This document shows, one piece after another, positions 26,594 through 36,959 of a stretch of 64,000 bases of DNA; positions within the stretch are counted from its first letter, which is position 1; each line of letters opens with the position of its first letter. Under the pieces are notes generated by a model. That model did not search any database. It was not told the origin of the DNA and was given only the letters and a program-made list of their open reading frames with translations. The stretch spans positions 558,001-622,000 of the forward strand of contig CAVXFM010000017.1 in NCBI GenBank assembly GCA_963760985.1, given 5' to 3'. This DNA comes from JACRDG01 sp963760985 (GTDB lineage: Bacteria; Desulfobacterota; Desulfomonilia; Desulfomonilales; Desulfomonilaceae). A program made the translations under genes and the position numbers.

Positions 26594-27948
26594 CTATTTT
26601 TCCTGAAGCGTCTCCACGCCCGTCCAATCGGGCGGGACGCCGTTCACCATGTAGTGGGCACAGCGTTTCAGATAGATTCGCGGCAGCCAGGTCCTCCGGA
26701 TGCTTCTCAAGTACCTGGTTGAAATGAACGCTGGCTTCTGAGAACTTTTTGCCATAGTAGAGCTGAAGACCGCATTCAAATTCAGGTTTCGTCTGTTCTT
26801 TCAGCTGAGCGATTCCTTCGGGATCTCCCTCGAACACCTCGTACACCGTGACTGCGTCCTCCTTGCCCTTTACACGCACTTTGTCAATGAAACGATGCCT
26901 GCACCGGTCCGGTTCCTTCATCGCGAAAAAGGTTTCGTCGCTCAAGCTGACATAGGAGCCGTACATCTTGTTCAAACCCTCGATGCGCGCGGCAAGGTTC
27001 ACCGCATCTGCCACCACTGCTCCCTGCAAGCGATCCTCACTCCCGATGATGCCCAGCATGAGATTGGCAAGATGGAGCCCCACTCCGACGCCGATGGGCT
27101 CAAACCCGTCTCTCTCGCGTTCCCGTCTGTACTCCGCCACAGCCCTTTGCATTCCCACGGCAGCTCTCACCGCATCATCCGGTGTTTCAGGGAAAAGGGC
27201 CATAATGCCGTCACCGTAGTACTGATCGATGAACCCATTGCATTCCTTGATCACTGGGGTCACCCGTCTCAAATACGCATTGATGAAACTGAAAGCCTCC
27301 TCTGGAGTCATCTTTTCCAGCAAAGTGGTCCAGCCTCGAATGTCCGCAAACATGACGGTCATTTTCTGGCTCACCTGATCACCCAGATTGATTTCCAGAA
27401 TGGTCTCCTTCTTCAGTAAATCGATGAACTCTCTGGGAACAAAACGCTCATAGACCGTATTCAAAGACGCCAGCTCCGCGGTTCGTGCTTTTACCCTTTC
27501 TTCCAGGTGTTCGCTGTAAGCCTGAAGTTCCTTGTTTCTTCTCGGCGAGACTCTGTTTCAAACGGTTCATGGTGAGATGGGTATTGACCCTCACGTGAAC
27601 TTCTTCCGGTTGAAAAGGCTTTGCAATATAGTCCACAGCCCCTGCCAGGAACCCCTTTACCTTATTCGCGGTATCATCGAGCGCGGAAAGAAAGATGACG
27701 GGGATATCCCGAGTTTCCTGATCAGCTTTCAGTCGGTTACACACTTCGAACCCATCCATCCCGGGCATCATGATGTCCAGGAGAATCAGATCCGGTCGCG
27801 GTTCCATGGCGGCCATTTTGAGAGCTTTCTCACCGTTGATCGCTGCCACGATGGCATATTGATCCTTCAAAGTGCCCATAAGCACCTGGATGTTTTCCGG
27901 AGTATCATCCACGATGAGAACCTTGCTTTTCTTCCCACCGTCTCCCAT
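26594..27948 (-). CDS. Response regulator with class III adenylate/guanylate cyclase output (two frame breaks)
   Basis: Receiver domain (VDDTPENIQVL; phospho-Asp in LILLDIMMPGMDG; Lys in IAKPFQPEEV), a coiled coil (AYSEHLEERVKARTAELASL, read in the shifted frame), then a cyclase domain: VMFADIRGWTTLLEKM with metal-binding Asp, YYGDGIMALFPE, and AVNLAARIEGLNKMYG with the transition-state residues. A TPR-like tail ends RIYLKRCAHYMVNGV. The frame breaks at 27535-27537 (extra A in the message) and near 26680-26683 (extra G); skipping one base at each restores the family sequence. Downstream of a hybrid kinase and a REC-phosphatase in one direction. Probably makes cAMP or cGMP when phosphorylated; substrate unproved. 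Confidence 0.85.
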
Positions 27949-28085
27949 CTCTCTCCCTCCTTATAATCAGTATCCGTTCATAGGGCTTGAGAACACTCCG
28001 CTTTGAGTGAACGAATACGTTGAATCGGTATGTCACGATGTCCAGGAGCAAAACTGTTCCGTGCAGGCGCATGTTACCCCGGTTT

Positions 28086-29262
28086 TCAGGGTATCACTAT
28101 CTCCAGAACAGAGAAGTCATCCTCGAGAGTTTCCGAGCCCCCTATTTGCCGTACATGCGCCCAGAGATCGTCAATTATCGATTTTCCCCGGGCACCCGGC
28201 TGCCCCAAGTAGGCAGTGAGGTCCTCGAATCCCCAACAGGGGCCGCTGTCGTTCATGATCTCAAATACCCCGTCGCTAAACACGTACAGTCTCGCGGGAC
28301 CTTTGAGGGAAACCTCGTCACGGCCGAAATCTACGCCGGCCAGGCCACCTATGAAGATGTTCGGCGTTCTCAGCTCTCGGATCTCAGGCCCGACTCCCGG
28401 CACATCCTCTATCAACAGGGCCGGGGGATGCCCTCCGCTGGCGTAGGTCAGAAGGCGAGACACGCGGTTGTACACACCGTACCAGACGGTAAAATACATG
28501 TCTTTGTGGTACTCCATAGGAAAGACCGCATTGAGGCCAGCGAGAACCTGGTCCGGCTCCCGGAAATCGGTGTGCTGAAGGTTTCTGGGATCGGAGGACA
28601 TTGAGCACGGACACGGAATGGAGCGCTGCTCCCACACCGTGTCCGCACACGTCAATCAGGTAGATTGCGAAGGAATCCTCGTCGATCCAATGGTACCCTA
28701 ATGCATCTCCTCCGAGTGCGGTTGAGGGCACAAAGCGCCAATTGGCCTGCAAAGGTCCCTCCGTGAGGGGCTGCGGCAAGAGGAACTTCGCGTAATCGGC
28801 AGCCTCAGCAAGTTCGTAATTGAGCTTCCCAAGCACGGCTTCGAGCTTTGCCCTCTGACTTGCCTCGAGGTCACGCAGTCTCTTCAGATCGAGGTGGGCC
28901 TTCACCCTCGCTTTCACCACAGGGATGCTGAACGGCTTGGTAATATAGTCCATTGCGCCCAACTCGAACCCCAGGGTCTCGTCTTCCACCTCGGTCTTTG
29001 CCGTGACGAAAATGATCGGAATGTCAGGTGCTTGATCGAGGGCTTTGAGTCTGCGGCACACCTCGTATCCATCCATGCCGGGCATCATGATATCCAGGAG
29101 TATAAGATCCGGCCGCGGTTCTGCGACAGCCATTCTCAGGGCCTTCTCTCCGTTGAGTGCCGCCACGATGGTATACTGATCCTTCAACGCCTCCATGAGC
29201 ACCTGGATGTTTTCCGGAGTGTCGTCCACAATGAGCACTTTGGGTTTTCTCCCGGCCTCCAC
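28086..29262 (-). CDS. Response regulator with SpoIIE-type PP2C phosphatase output (one frame break)
   Basis: GTG start at 29262 with AAGGAG 8 nt upstream. Receiver domain nearly identical in its first 30 residues to that of the neighbouring REC-cyclase (VDDTPENIQVLMEALKDQY), phospho-Asp in LILLDIMMPGMDG. A coiled linker leads to a PP2C/SpoIIE domain: ALGGDALGYHWIDED, YLIDVCGHGVGAALHS, GGHPPALLIED, VFSDGVFEI and EDDFSVLEI. The reading frame breaks at 28582-28584 (one extra A in the message); after it RSQNLQHTDFREPDQ continues. Such proteins dephosphorylate STAS anti-sigma antagonists. The stop-to-start gap to the hybrid kinase is 15 nt. Confidence 0.87.
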
Positions 29263-29277
29263 CGTCTTTCTCCTTCC

Positions 29278-32200
29278 TTACAGCTCGATGTCCAGCTTCG
29301 TGGCAATGGCCTCCACGCTTTGCAGAGCGCTGTCCGTATCAAAGCCTTCCACCTGCTTTTCCAGGCTCTCGAATTCATGATGAACGGATGAATGGGCCAG
29401 GTGTTGCTTCAAACTTTCAAGTCGGTTCATGGCCTCTGTCAGGTCGCTCTCCAGAAGCTGAGCCATTTCCTGGAGCAGAGGTTTCACTGCTTCCTTATCG
29501 ACCTGTATCTCCTCCGCAGGTTTATCGTGCCGCTGCTGCGCTGCCAGGCTTTCCTCCAGGACGCGTATCCCCTCCATGACCACCTTCAACTGAGAGCCGA
29601 ACTCAGTCATGGGAGAATCCAAATTCTCTCTGCCCTCCTTCATGGCGATTTCCAACTCGGCCGCTGCACGGTACAGGCTCTCTCCACCGAGGTTTCCGGA
29701 GACTCCTTTAACCGTATGGGCAAGTCGCACCGCGGTTTCCGCATCTCCAGCCTGGAGAGCCGCGTTGATCTTTTCCACTGCCGTTTCGTAGCCATCCTTG
29801 AATTTGCAAAGGAGCTTCGCATAGAGCTGCCTGTTCCCTCCAACCCGGCCGAGGCCGGAGGCTACGGAAATTCCGGGCAATTCACAAAGCAGTTTATCCT
29901 GGGGTTCCTGCTTGGCAATCAAAGACTCACACACTCCTTCAGACGTCTCTCGTCTACCCGGCTCTATCCATTTTACCAGCGCAGCCATGAGTTGATCCGG
30001 ATCAATGGGCTTGGTCACATGATCGTTCATCCCGGCTTCAAGACTTTTCTCACGATCCCCGGCCATGGCGTGCGCGGTCATGGCGATGATCGGCAAAGCC
30101 TTAAGCCCATCATCCTTTCGAATTTCTCTGGTCGCTTCAAACCCTCCCATGACCGGCATTTGTATATCCATGAGCACCGCCTCAAAGTTCCCTGTTTTGA
30201 CCATCTCCACGGCCTCTGACCCGTTGTTGGCAATGCTCACCATTAATCCGGCTTGCTCCAAAATTTCCTTCGCCACCTGTTGGTTGATCTCGTTATCCTC
30301 TGCGAGCAACACTCTTGCCCCGCGAATCTTTCGCAGCTCTTCCTCATCACTGCCCTTGCCCCCTTCTACCGGTTCACCCGCGGAAGATTCCTTTCCGAAG
30401 ACGACCATGATCGCGTCAAAAAGCACCGACTGACCCACGGGCTTCAGAAGAAACCCGTCCACTCCCACCTTTTCGGATCGCTGCATGACTTCTTCCCGAC
30501 CATAGGCTGTTGCGATAATAATCTTGGGCTTGTGGGGGAGGTTCGGATGCGCCTTGATCACCGCGGATGCTTTGATCCCATCCATGCCCGGCATCCTCCA
30601 GTCCATCACTACCAGCCTATAAGGACGGGCTTCGGCCTCTTTCTCCAGCTCAGCGATCCCCTCTTCGGCAGAGGCTGCCACGCTTACTTCGAAACTCATG
30701 CTTTCCAGCAGAGTCTGCAGAATCTCCCTGGATGACGCATTGTCTTCCACGACCAGAACCCGCATCCCGCGCAAGTCCACCGACGGCTCCAGGTGCCTTC
30801 TTGACACATTCCTGGCCAACCCGAATTTGGCCGTGAACACGAACCGGCTCCCCTTGCCGGGCTCGCTCTCCACCCAGATATCCCCTCCCATCATGTTGAC
30901 GAACCGCTTGGAGATGGTCAGCCCCAGACCTGTCCCGCCGTACTTTCTCGTGGTTGACATGTCTGCCTGGCTGAAAGCCTGAAAAAGTTTCCCTTTCTGC
31001 TCTTCGGTCAGACCCACTCCGGTGTCTCGGACACAAAAACTGAGCGTGACGGACTTCTCATCCATTTCTACCACCTTGGTGGAAATGACGATCTCACCCT
31101 CTTGCGTGAATTTCACCGCGTTGTTGCAGAGGTTGATCAAGACCTGCCCCAGCCTCAGGGGGTCGCCCACCAGCGCCATCGGCACGTCCTGTGAGGTATC
31201 CATCAAGAACTCCAGGTCTTTCTCATGGACCTTCACGCCCACCACGGTGGAGACATTGTCGAGGACTTCGTCAAGACTGAAATCCACGGTCTCCATCCGC
31301 ATCTTACCCGCTTCGATCTTGGAAAAATCCAGTATGTCGTTAATGATCCCCAGAAGAGAGTGGGCTGATCGCTGGATCTTTCTCACGTAGTCCGCCTGCT
31401 TGGGGGTCAGTTCAGTCTGAAGAGCAAGGTGCGCCATGCCGATTACCGCATTCATCGGTGTCCGGATCTCGTGGCTCATGTTCGCGAGAAAATCGCTCTT
31501 CATCCGAGTGGCTTCCTCAGCCATCTCCTTGGCGCGACGCATCTGCTCGTCAGCCTGCTTGCGATCCGTGATGTCCGTGACAAGGGCGAAAGAGCCATAC
31601 TTGGCCCCTTTGTCGTCAAGAAAAGGGGTAGCACTGATCAAGCAGGGCACGTTCACCCCGTCAGGTCTCTGCAGCGAAATTTCGTACGCCCCTGACTTCC
31701 CTCTCTTTCTTTCTTCGAGCTGGGCCACGAATATCTTGCGGTTTTCCTCATCAACAAAGTCAAGGATCTGCTGGCCGACAATCTGTTCCTGAGGCCTGCC
31801 GAGGATCGTGCATAGCGCAGGGTTGGCAGTCAAAGTGACGGCATCGTTGTCCACCAGCCAGAACCCCTCGTTGGCCGTATCCAAAATCCGGCGCGTTCTG
31901 CGTTCGCTGTCTGCCAGTGCCTGCTCCGCGCGACGACGGTCGGTGATGTCTCTAAACGTAACCACCGCACCGACGACACTGCCATCCTTGCGGATAGGGT
32001 TGCTGGAATAGGCCACGGGACAACTCGTGCCATCTTTTCGCCACAACACTTCATTATCCACATGGCTTATGGTTCCGCGTGAGACCGACTGGTGCATGGA
32101 GCACTCTTCCCGCGGATATGACGAACCGTCCTCATGCGAATAATGAATGAGGCTGTGAAGACCCTGATCAATAAATTCATCCGCGGAGTATCCCAGCATC

Positions 32201-33309
32201 CGACAAGCCGCGGGGTTGACAAAAGTGATCTTGCCGTCCGTGTTCACGCCGATAATCCCCTCGCCCGCAGATTCCAAGAGTAATCGGGTACGCTCTTCCG
32301 ATACACGCAGCTCATCGGTGCGTTCCTGGACCAACTGCTCCAGACGATCCCTGTATCGCGCGATCTCGCTGCGAGCCATTTCTGCATCCTCAGCAAGGCT
32401 CAAAGCGGCTGCTCGACTGCGGCGCAGTTCCTCGGCCCTCCTCTTCAGGTCCTCCGCGGCTTGCGACGCCCGAATGCGATCTAGCGAGAGAGACCCCATC
32501 ATCTTGGCGAAACCCGATAAGAAACCGAGGATGCTTGGTAGTTTTGCCTCGGACATGATTGGCACTTCCTTTATGGCTGCCAAGTAATCCTCTTCATCGT
32601 ATCCGAGGTCTCGAGCCTGACGACGGAAGAAGTCCAGATCGGGTTCCTGCAAGTGGAACTGGCCTATAAGAATATTGGCCAGATGCTTCCCGTCTATGAT
32701 CAGGGGCGAAGCCGCGTCCGTCAGGCCGTTCTTGCAGGTATAAATCGTGAAATCCTGACCCTTCTCAAGTCCGGAACCCACTATTGCGTCGCTTTCGGCA
32801 CAGCGTTGAGAGGAAATTTCGCCCACACGATGAAATTCCGCGCAAGCTCGCCGAAAATTTGCGAATAGCAGCAGGTTGCCATTGAGGTCTGATATGGCAG
32901 AGGCAACCCCTACTGCGTTGCAGAAGTTGGTGAGAAGGGTCTGCAAGTCCTCAAGATCCAACAAGTCCGACAGCTGCAATTCTTCAGTCCCAGAGGGTAC
33001 CGCATCAGCTTGATCCGTCGTAGGTGGGCCCACATTGTCCCATGCCTCATCTGCTTCAATCCGGTCCAATGAGCCGTAAGGAGCGGGTTTTCCGCCAGCT
33101 TGGGCCAACTCGTTCACTTCCTTTTTCAGGTCAAGGATCCGTTGTTCCCTTGCCATGACCAGGCGGTTGAAACGCTCGATTCCCTGGATTCTCTCCTGCA
33201 ATTCAGCCCGGGAAAGGTCGTCCTCCCCCCTTTCGTGCACACTCTCGCTGCACTCTGTCCCGTCAACGGCCAAAGGCTTCTTTAAGAGGAAGCGATCCTG
33301 TTCAGTCAT
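29278..33309 (-). CDS. PocR-PAS-PAS hybrid histidine kinase with two receivers and HPt
   Basis: 1343 residues from the ATG at 33309 (GGGAG 6 nt upstream). In order: coiled coil; PocR-type sensor (about 125-300; CKNGLTDAASPLII, LANILIGQFHLQ); long coiled coil; two PAS domains (ITFVNPAACRMLGYS; TANPALCTILGRP); HisKA (FLANMSHEIRTPMNAVIGM); HATPase (NLCNNAVKFT, DTGVGL, GTGLGLTIS); receiver 1 (VVMDWRMPGMDG); receiver 2 (AVLMDIQMPVMGG); HPt (RLAHTVKGVSGNLGG). PocR domains bind small hydrocarbon-like ligands. It is the apparent source of phosphate for the two REC-output proteins encoded next. Confidence 0.93.
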   Translation of the reverse strand: MTEQDRFLLKKPLAVDGTECSESVHERGEDDLSRAELQERIQGIERFNRLVMAREQRILDLKKEVNELAQAGGKPAPYGSLDRIEADEAWDNVGPPTTDQADAVPSGTEELQLSDLLDLEDLQTLLTNFCNAVGVASAISDLNGNLLLFANFRRACAEFHRVGEISSQRCAESDAIVGSGLEKGQDFTIYTCKNGLTDAASPLIIDGKHLANILIGQFHLQEPDLDFFRRQARDLGYDEEDYLAAIKEVPIMSEAKLPSILGFLSGFAKMMGSLSLDRIRASQAAEDLKRRAEELRRSRAAALSLAEDAEMARSEIARYRDRLEQLVQERTDELRVSEERTRLLLESAGEGIIGVNTDGKITFVNPAACRMLGYSADEFIDQGLHSLIHYSHEDGSSYPREECSMHQSVSRGTISHVDNEVLWRKDGTSCPVAYSSNPIRKDGSVVGAVVTFRDITDRRRAEQALADSERRTRRILDTANEGFWLVDNDAVTLTANPALCTILGRPQEQIVGQQILDFVDEENRKIFVAQLEERKRGKSGAYEISLQRPDGVNVPCLISATPFLDDKGAKYGSFALVTDITDRKQADEQMRRAKEMAEEATRMKSDFLANMSHEIRTPMNAVIGMAHLALQTELTPKQADYVRKIQRSAHSLLGIINDILDFSKIEAGKMRMETVDFSLDEVLDNVSTVVGVKVHEKDLEFLMDTSQDVPMALVGDPLRLGQVLINLCNNAVKFTQEGEIVISTKVVEMDEKSVTLSFCVRDTGVGLTEEQKGKLFQAFSQADMSTTRKYGGTGLGLTISKRFVNMMGGDIWVESEPGKGSRFVFTAKFGLARNVSRRHLEPSVDLRGMRVLVVEDNASSREILQTLLESMSFEVSVAASAEEGIAELEKEAEARPYRLVVMDWRMPGMDGIKASAVIKAHPNLPHKPKIIIATAYGREEVMQRSEKVGVDGFLLKPVGQSVLFDAIMVVFGKESSAGEPVEGGKGSDEEELRKIRGARVLLAEDNEINQQVAKEILEQAGLMVSIANNGSEAVEMVKTGNFEAVLMDIQMPVMGGFEATREIRKDDGLKALPIIAMTAHAMAGDREKSLEAGMNDHVTKPIDPDQLMAALVKWIEPGRRETSEGVCESLIAKQEPQDKLLCELPGISVASGLGRVGGNRQLYAKLLCKFKDGYETAVEKINAALQAGDAETAVRLAHTVKGVSGNLGGESLYRAAAELEIAMKEGRENLDSPMTEFGSQLKVVMEGIRVLEESLAAQQRHDKPAEEIQVDKEAVKPLLQEMAQLLESDLTEAMNRLESLKQHLAHSSVHHEFESLEKQVEGFDTDSALQSVEAIATKLDIEL

Positions 33310-33948
33310 GGTGAACTCCCAAGAATTGTTCAACGATTCGCAAGACACAATGCAAGAAATTGAGAAGTCGATGAGGATGCATTCTGTGTCCCTTGTTCTG
33401 CCCGTAGCTCAGTTAGTGGCCCCGGGATGATTCCTCTGACTCCGGAAGGCCTTGGCACATCTCTTTCATGCGCCGACGGAGGCAACGCGGCCAGCATGTT
33501 GCTGAAAAAGCCTGCATTTTCTATGAGCGACCGTACCTCACCCCAGGCCCTCGGTCAACCACAAAAGTCCGGATAGGGCGCTGTTCCGACACTATCCGGT
33601 AAGATGGAACCGGCAGGTAGGCAGAAGTCACCGGAGAGTTCCCGATTAGTCCAATGATTGTGGACTCGGGCCAGGGCCTTCATGAAAACCCGTAACGGTT
33701 CACCGCGTGCGATAGGGAATGAACCACCAAGGCACAAAGACACATAGGAAGAAGAGAATTGGTTTCTGACTTCTTCGTGGCTTAGTGACTTTGTGGTTTG
33801 ATTTTCCACGCTCAACAAAGGGTCGCTCTGAACGATTACGAAAACTCTTCCTGCGGGTAGGAGTAATGCGATATCAGCGCCTGTGGAAAGAGGGATCTGA
33901 AGATCTTGCTTCTTCAGGAATCTGCGTTCACGTTCCGCACTGCGTTTC
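33310..33948. other. Intergenic region with a palindromic dispersed repeat
   Basis: About 640 bp with no credible gene, between the hybrid kinase start and the 4Fe-4S gene end. It contains one copy of a dispersed imperfect palindrome (33718-33800). A tRNA-like 5' half (GCCCGTAGCTCAGTTAG, about 33401-33417) appears without the remaining arms. Confidence 0.5.
33718..33800. repeat. Dispersed imperfect palindrome, copy 1
   Basis: About 83 bp whose ends are inverted repeats built from the octamer CACNAAGN: left AACCACCAAGGCACAAAG, right (reverse complement) AACCACAAAGTCACTAAG. An inverted copy is at 44986-45069. Each copy sits in a gene-free gap, as expected of a MITE- or REP-like intergenic element. 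Confidence 0.7.
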
Positions 33949-35056
33949 TCAGCCTCTTGATCTTTTCTCCGCCAAGATTGTCTGATGCAGCTCTCGGAAG
34001 GTCTTCGCCGGCCTCACCCCGGGTTTGTCCTTCCTCACCGCCAGGACCGCCGCATTGGTCGGGCACACCGTTGCACAGACGCCGCAACCGATGCACCAGT
34101 CGCGATCCACGATCGGTACGCCGTCATCCATTTGCACTGCCTGTACCGGGCAAATCGCTGCACAATCTCCACAGCCCGAACATTCAGCGGCATCGGTTTC
34201 TCTCATGAAGTACGTGGCCATGATGGAATCTCGCGGGATTTTTCTTCTTCGGATGTTGCCCACGTTCCAGCACGCACAGCCGCAACAATTGCAGTTGTGT
34301 TTGATGTCACCCTCTGCATTGTCCACGAAGTGAACCAGGCCGGCTTCTTCGGTCACACGGATCACTTCCAGGGCTTCTTCCTTGGTCAGTTCCCGGGCCA
34401 GACCACGCTCGATGACGAAATCCGCCAATTCATCGAATTTCATGCAGACTTCGGTGGGATGTGCGCATCCCCTTCCCACGAGACGGTACGAGACCCGGCA
34501 GGGGCAATGAGCTACGGCAACACGGCGAGCATTTCCAATGACTTGTTCCATGAGCTGGACCGGGAATACTGCCTGGAGATCAGGCGTGACGGATTTGCCT
34601 ACAGGTATGTACCGGGTACTGCTTGGTCTGGCTCCCATATGCTTCCACGGTAACCTGTCTGTTGAAATACTTGGCCACCAGGAGAGCCATTTTTCGTGCG
34701 TGCGGAGTATCTTCGCCTTTCCAGAAGAAGGTCTGCGGGAACCCGAACCCCACGTGAAGCAGGGCATACCCTTTTTCACCATCCGAGGTCGTGCCTACGA
34801 AGAGAGCCCCTTTTTGTGCAAGACTCTCAAGAGCCGATTCCAATTCCTCCCGTGGAATAGCGACTCGGCTCCCGATCTCGCTCACGCTGACAGGCGAGAG
34901 AGGGACAAGGCCTGTAGGAAGCGCCAGTGCGATTTCAGCTTCGGATGGATCGAGGTTTTCCCTCAGGATTTCCCTCAGGGTATCTCTGACAGGATAGCCC
35001 ATTCCGAGATTGTTCAAGTGATTGGCGAGTCTTTCATAGACATCCTGATTTTCCAT
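33949..35056 (-). CDS. 4Fe-4S ferredoxin-type protein with N-terminal helical/winged domain (one frame break)
   Basis: About 368 residues when repaired. ATG at 35056 with GGGAG upstream. The N-terminal part (NQDVYERLANHLNNLGMG; LPTGLVPLSPVSVSEIG) resembles a winged-helix regulator domain. The C-terminus has AHCPCR, HNCNCCGCACWN, and two full 4Fe-4S motifs CSGCGDCAAICPVQA and CIGCGVCATVCPTNA. The frame breaks at 34614-34616, where one extra C in the message turns QYRYIPVGK into QYPVHT; skipping it restores the protein. A conserved but poorly characterised redox family of anaerobes; role unknown, probably an electron carrier or redox-sensitive regulator. Confidence 0.82.
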
Positions 35057-36158
35057 AGTTGGTTCTCCCACACCGCGGGTACCAAGATTTTTTCCTGGGT
35101 CGCGCGGACTTACCCGACATTATGCGGAGGTCTTGCCGTTTGGGAGCTTCAAGTGCCGCAGAACGGTCACAGGGTGGTCGCTCTGCCCCCGAATAGGTCG
35201 CCGTCTAATGTCCCACGCAGCCCCATGTGGACAAAGGCAGGGCACCGTGTCCAAAAGCCCCTCTTTAGCCTGATTTTCTCGAACGTACCCTACCTCGCGT
35301 TCCCCGGTCAAGCGCAATCATCCGAGTAGCTTGTTGCCCACACAAAGTGGACCACGAAGCCCCATTCGCTCACGAAGGGGACACCACCACCGAGGCATTT
35401 CACGGCTCCCGAGAAAACAGACGGTCCGCTCTCACACGGGTGGGGCGATTAGGGTTCATTGTTGACGTTGACCCCGGCTGAAGGTTGCAGTATGCTAAAC
35501 TCATTGCACAAAAAGTCTTGTCCTCCCACTCAGATCTTGGAACACAGCGGCCTACCCAGAAGTGGCCTTGGGGAGGATGTGGCATCCACCGGTGACCGCA
35601 AAGGCAGGGTGCCGTGAAACAGCGCTCTCGGGTGCAGGGCCTTATTGAAGAAAGGCCACTTCTCCCTTACCCTGTCTGCAAGGCATGCAATGCTGTGAAG
35701 GAACCGGATGCTCTTTGCACGTGTCGCGTGTCGGGATACACGGAAACTCTCTTTTGAAGTTGTGGCTCGCTCGGGTTGAGGGGAACGGCTGGGGTGTCGT
35801 AAAGGGGGGCGCGGCACTGAGACGACGAGGGGTCATGAGTCCGGTGATAGAGGTAGTTGTCCAGGCTCCATGGAAGCCTGTTGCGTAATCTCGATCATGG
35901 CGACAATCGTGGTCCTTTGGGGCTACCACCACCATCTCGGCACCGCTGCCTGGCTCTCAGGAGACTGGTATATCAAGCTTTGTCTCGGGGGCTGCTGCCG
36001 AAAGTCGTCGGAACCGACCTCATGGTACCACGTGTTCGGCAAAGCATTGCGTGACGCAACGCACTAATATCACGACACTTCTGTCTGGCGACTCATGCCA
36101 CAAAACGTCCAGGGGGCGGAAACCGGGAATGCCTGTCCGGACTTGTCGAGAGGTTGAC
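35057..36158. other. Long gene-free region upstream of the exopolysaccharide genes
   Basis: About 1.1 kb with no convincing frame on either strand. A plausible sigma70 promoter lies at 35468-35496, which would give the following sugar-transferase gene an untranslated leader of about 660 nt. Confidence 0.5.
35468..35496 (+). promoter_or_regulatory. Candidate sigma70 promoter upstream of wbaP-like gene
   Basis: TTGACC (35468-35473), a 17-bp spacer and TATGCT (35491-35496), followed by an A/T-rich start region. The -35 matches five of six and the -10 four of six bases. No gene start lies between it and the sugar transferase at 36159. Confidence 0.5.
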
Positions 36159-36908
36159 ATGGAAAAGCACCGAGAAAGCTTCCCGAGAGACAAGGATCTC
36201 GCTGACCAGCTGTACCGGAAATATGCTCGCGGAGGGATTAGGATTTCCGGGTGGAGGCAATGGGCATATTATGTGTGCAAGAAGAATGTGTGGATAGGGG
36301 TTCTCGAAGGGAGCCGGGCTCTAAAACGCATTATTGACGTGATAGCCTCGGGAGCAGGCCTGGTGATCCTGTCTCCCGTTTTCGCAGTGGCTGCTGCCGC
36401 GATAAAGGTCGAATCCCCGGGGCCGGTGTTTTATTGTCAGCAACGTGTGGGGAAATGGGGGAAGGTCTTTACCATGTACAAGTTTCGATCCATGATTGTG
36501 GATGCGGATAAGAAAAAGGACCTCCTCCTTGAGCAAAACGAATCCGGCGGCGTGACGTTCAAAATGAAGCGCGACCCTCGGATTACCCACGTGGGAGCAA
36601 TCATCCGCAAGCTCAGCATCGACGAATTGCCCCAGTTGTACAATGTGCTCAAAGGAGAGATGTCCCTCGTGGGGCCGAGGCCTCCGGTGCCTCGGGAAGT
36701 GGAACAATACCGCCTGTCCGATAGGAAGCGACTTGGGACCATTCCGGGCGTCACCTGTATCTGGCAGGTAAGCGGGCGAAGCGACATCGCGTTCACGCAG
36801 CAAGTGGCTCTTGACGTGCAATATATCGAGAGCCAGACTCTTTGGGGAGATGTGAAGATCCTTTTCAAAACCGTGCCTGCGGTCCTGTCCGGTCGGGGAG
36901 CATACTGA
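36159..36908 (+). CDS. WbaP/RfbP-type initiating sugar-phosphate transferase
   Basis: 249 residues from the ATG at 36159 (GAGAGG 7 nt upstream). A single re-entrant hydrophobic helix (IIDVIASGAGLVILSPVFAV) precedes the catalytic domain with KFRSMIVDAD, RKLSIDELPQLYNVLKGEMS, LVGPRPPVPREVEQY and PGVTCIWQVSGRSDI, all hallmarks of polyprenyl-phosphate hexose-1-phosphate transferases. It lacks the N-terminal four-helix part of WbaP and is thus a PglC/core-type enzyme with a 70-residue leader. It loads the first sugar phosphate onto undecaprenyl phosphate to begin exopolysaccharide repeat units. Confidence 0.93.
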   Translation: MEKHRESFPRDKDLADQLYRKYARGGIRISGWRQWAYYVCKKNVWIGVLEGSRALKRIIDVIASGAGLVILSPVFAVAAAAIKVESPGPVFYCQQRVGKWGKVFTMYKFRSMIVDADKKKDLLLEQNESGGVTFKMKRDPRITHVGAIIRKLSIDELPQLYNVLKGEMSLVGPRPPVPREVEQYRLSDRKRLGTIPGVTCIWQVSGRSDIAFTQQVALDVQYIESQTLWGDVKILFKTVPAVLSGRGAY

Positions 36909-36959
36909 AAAGCCTTTTTCCGCTGCCTTTTTCGAGAATGGCCGGTAGAGGAGATCAGC

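Noticed and set aside
33401..33460. Sequence GCCCGTAGCTCAGTTAG resembling the 5' half of a tRNA
   Set aside because: D-arm closure, anticodon arm and T-arm cannot be folded; at most a tRNA fragment, with no integrase nearby.
35870..36067. 65-codon frame MEACCVISIM... before the sugar-transferase gene
   Set aside because: No ribosome site or homology seen, and it overlaps other equally weak frames.
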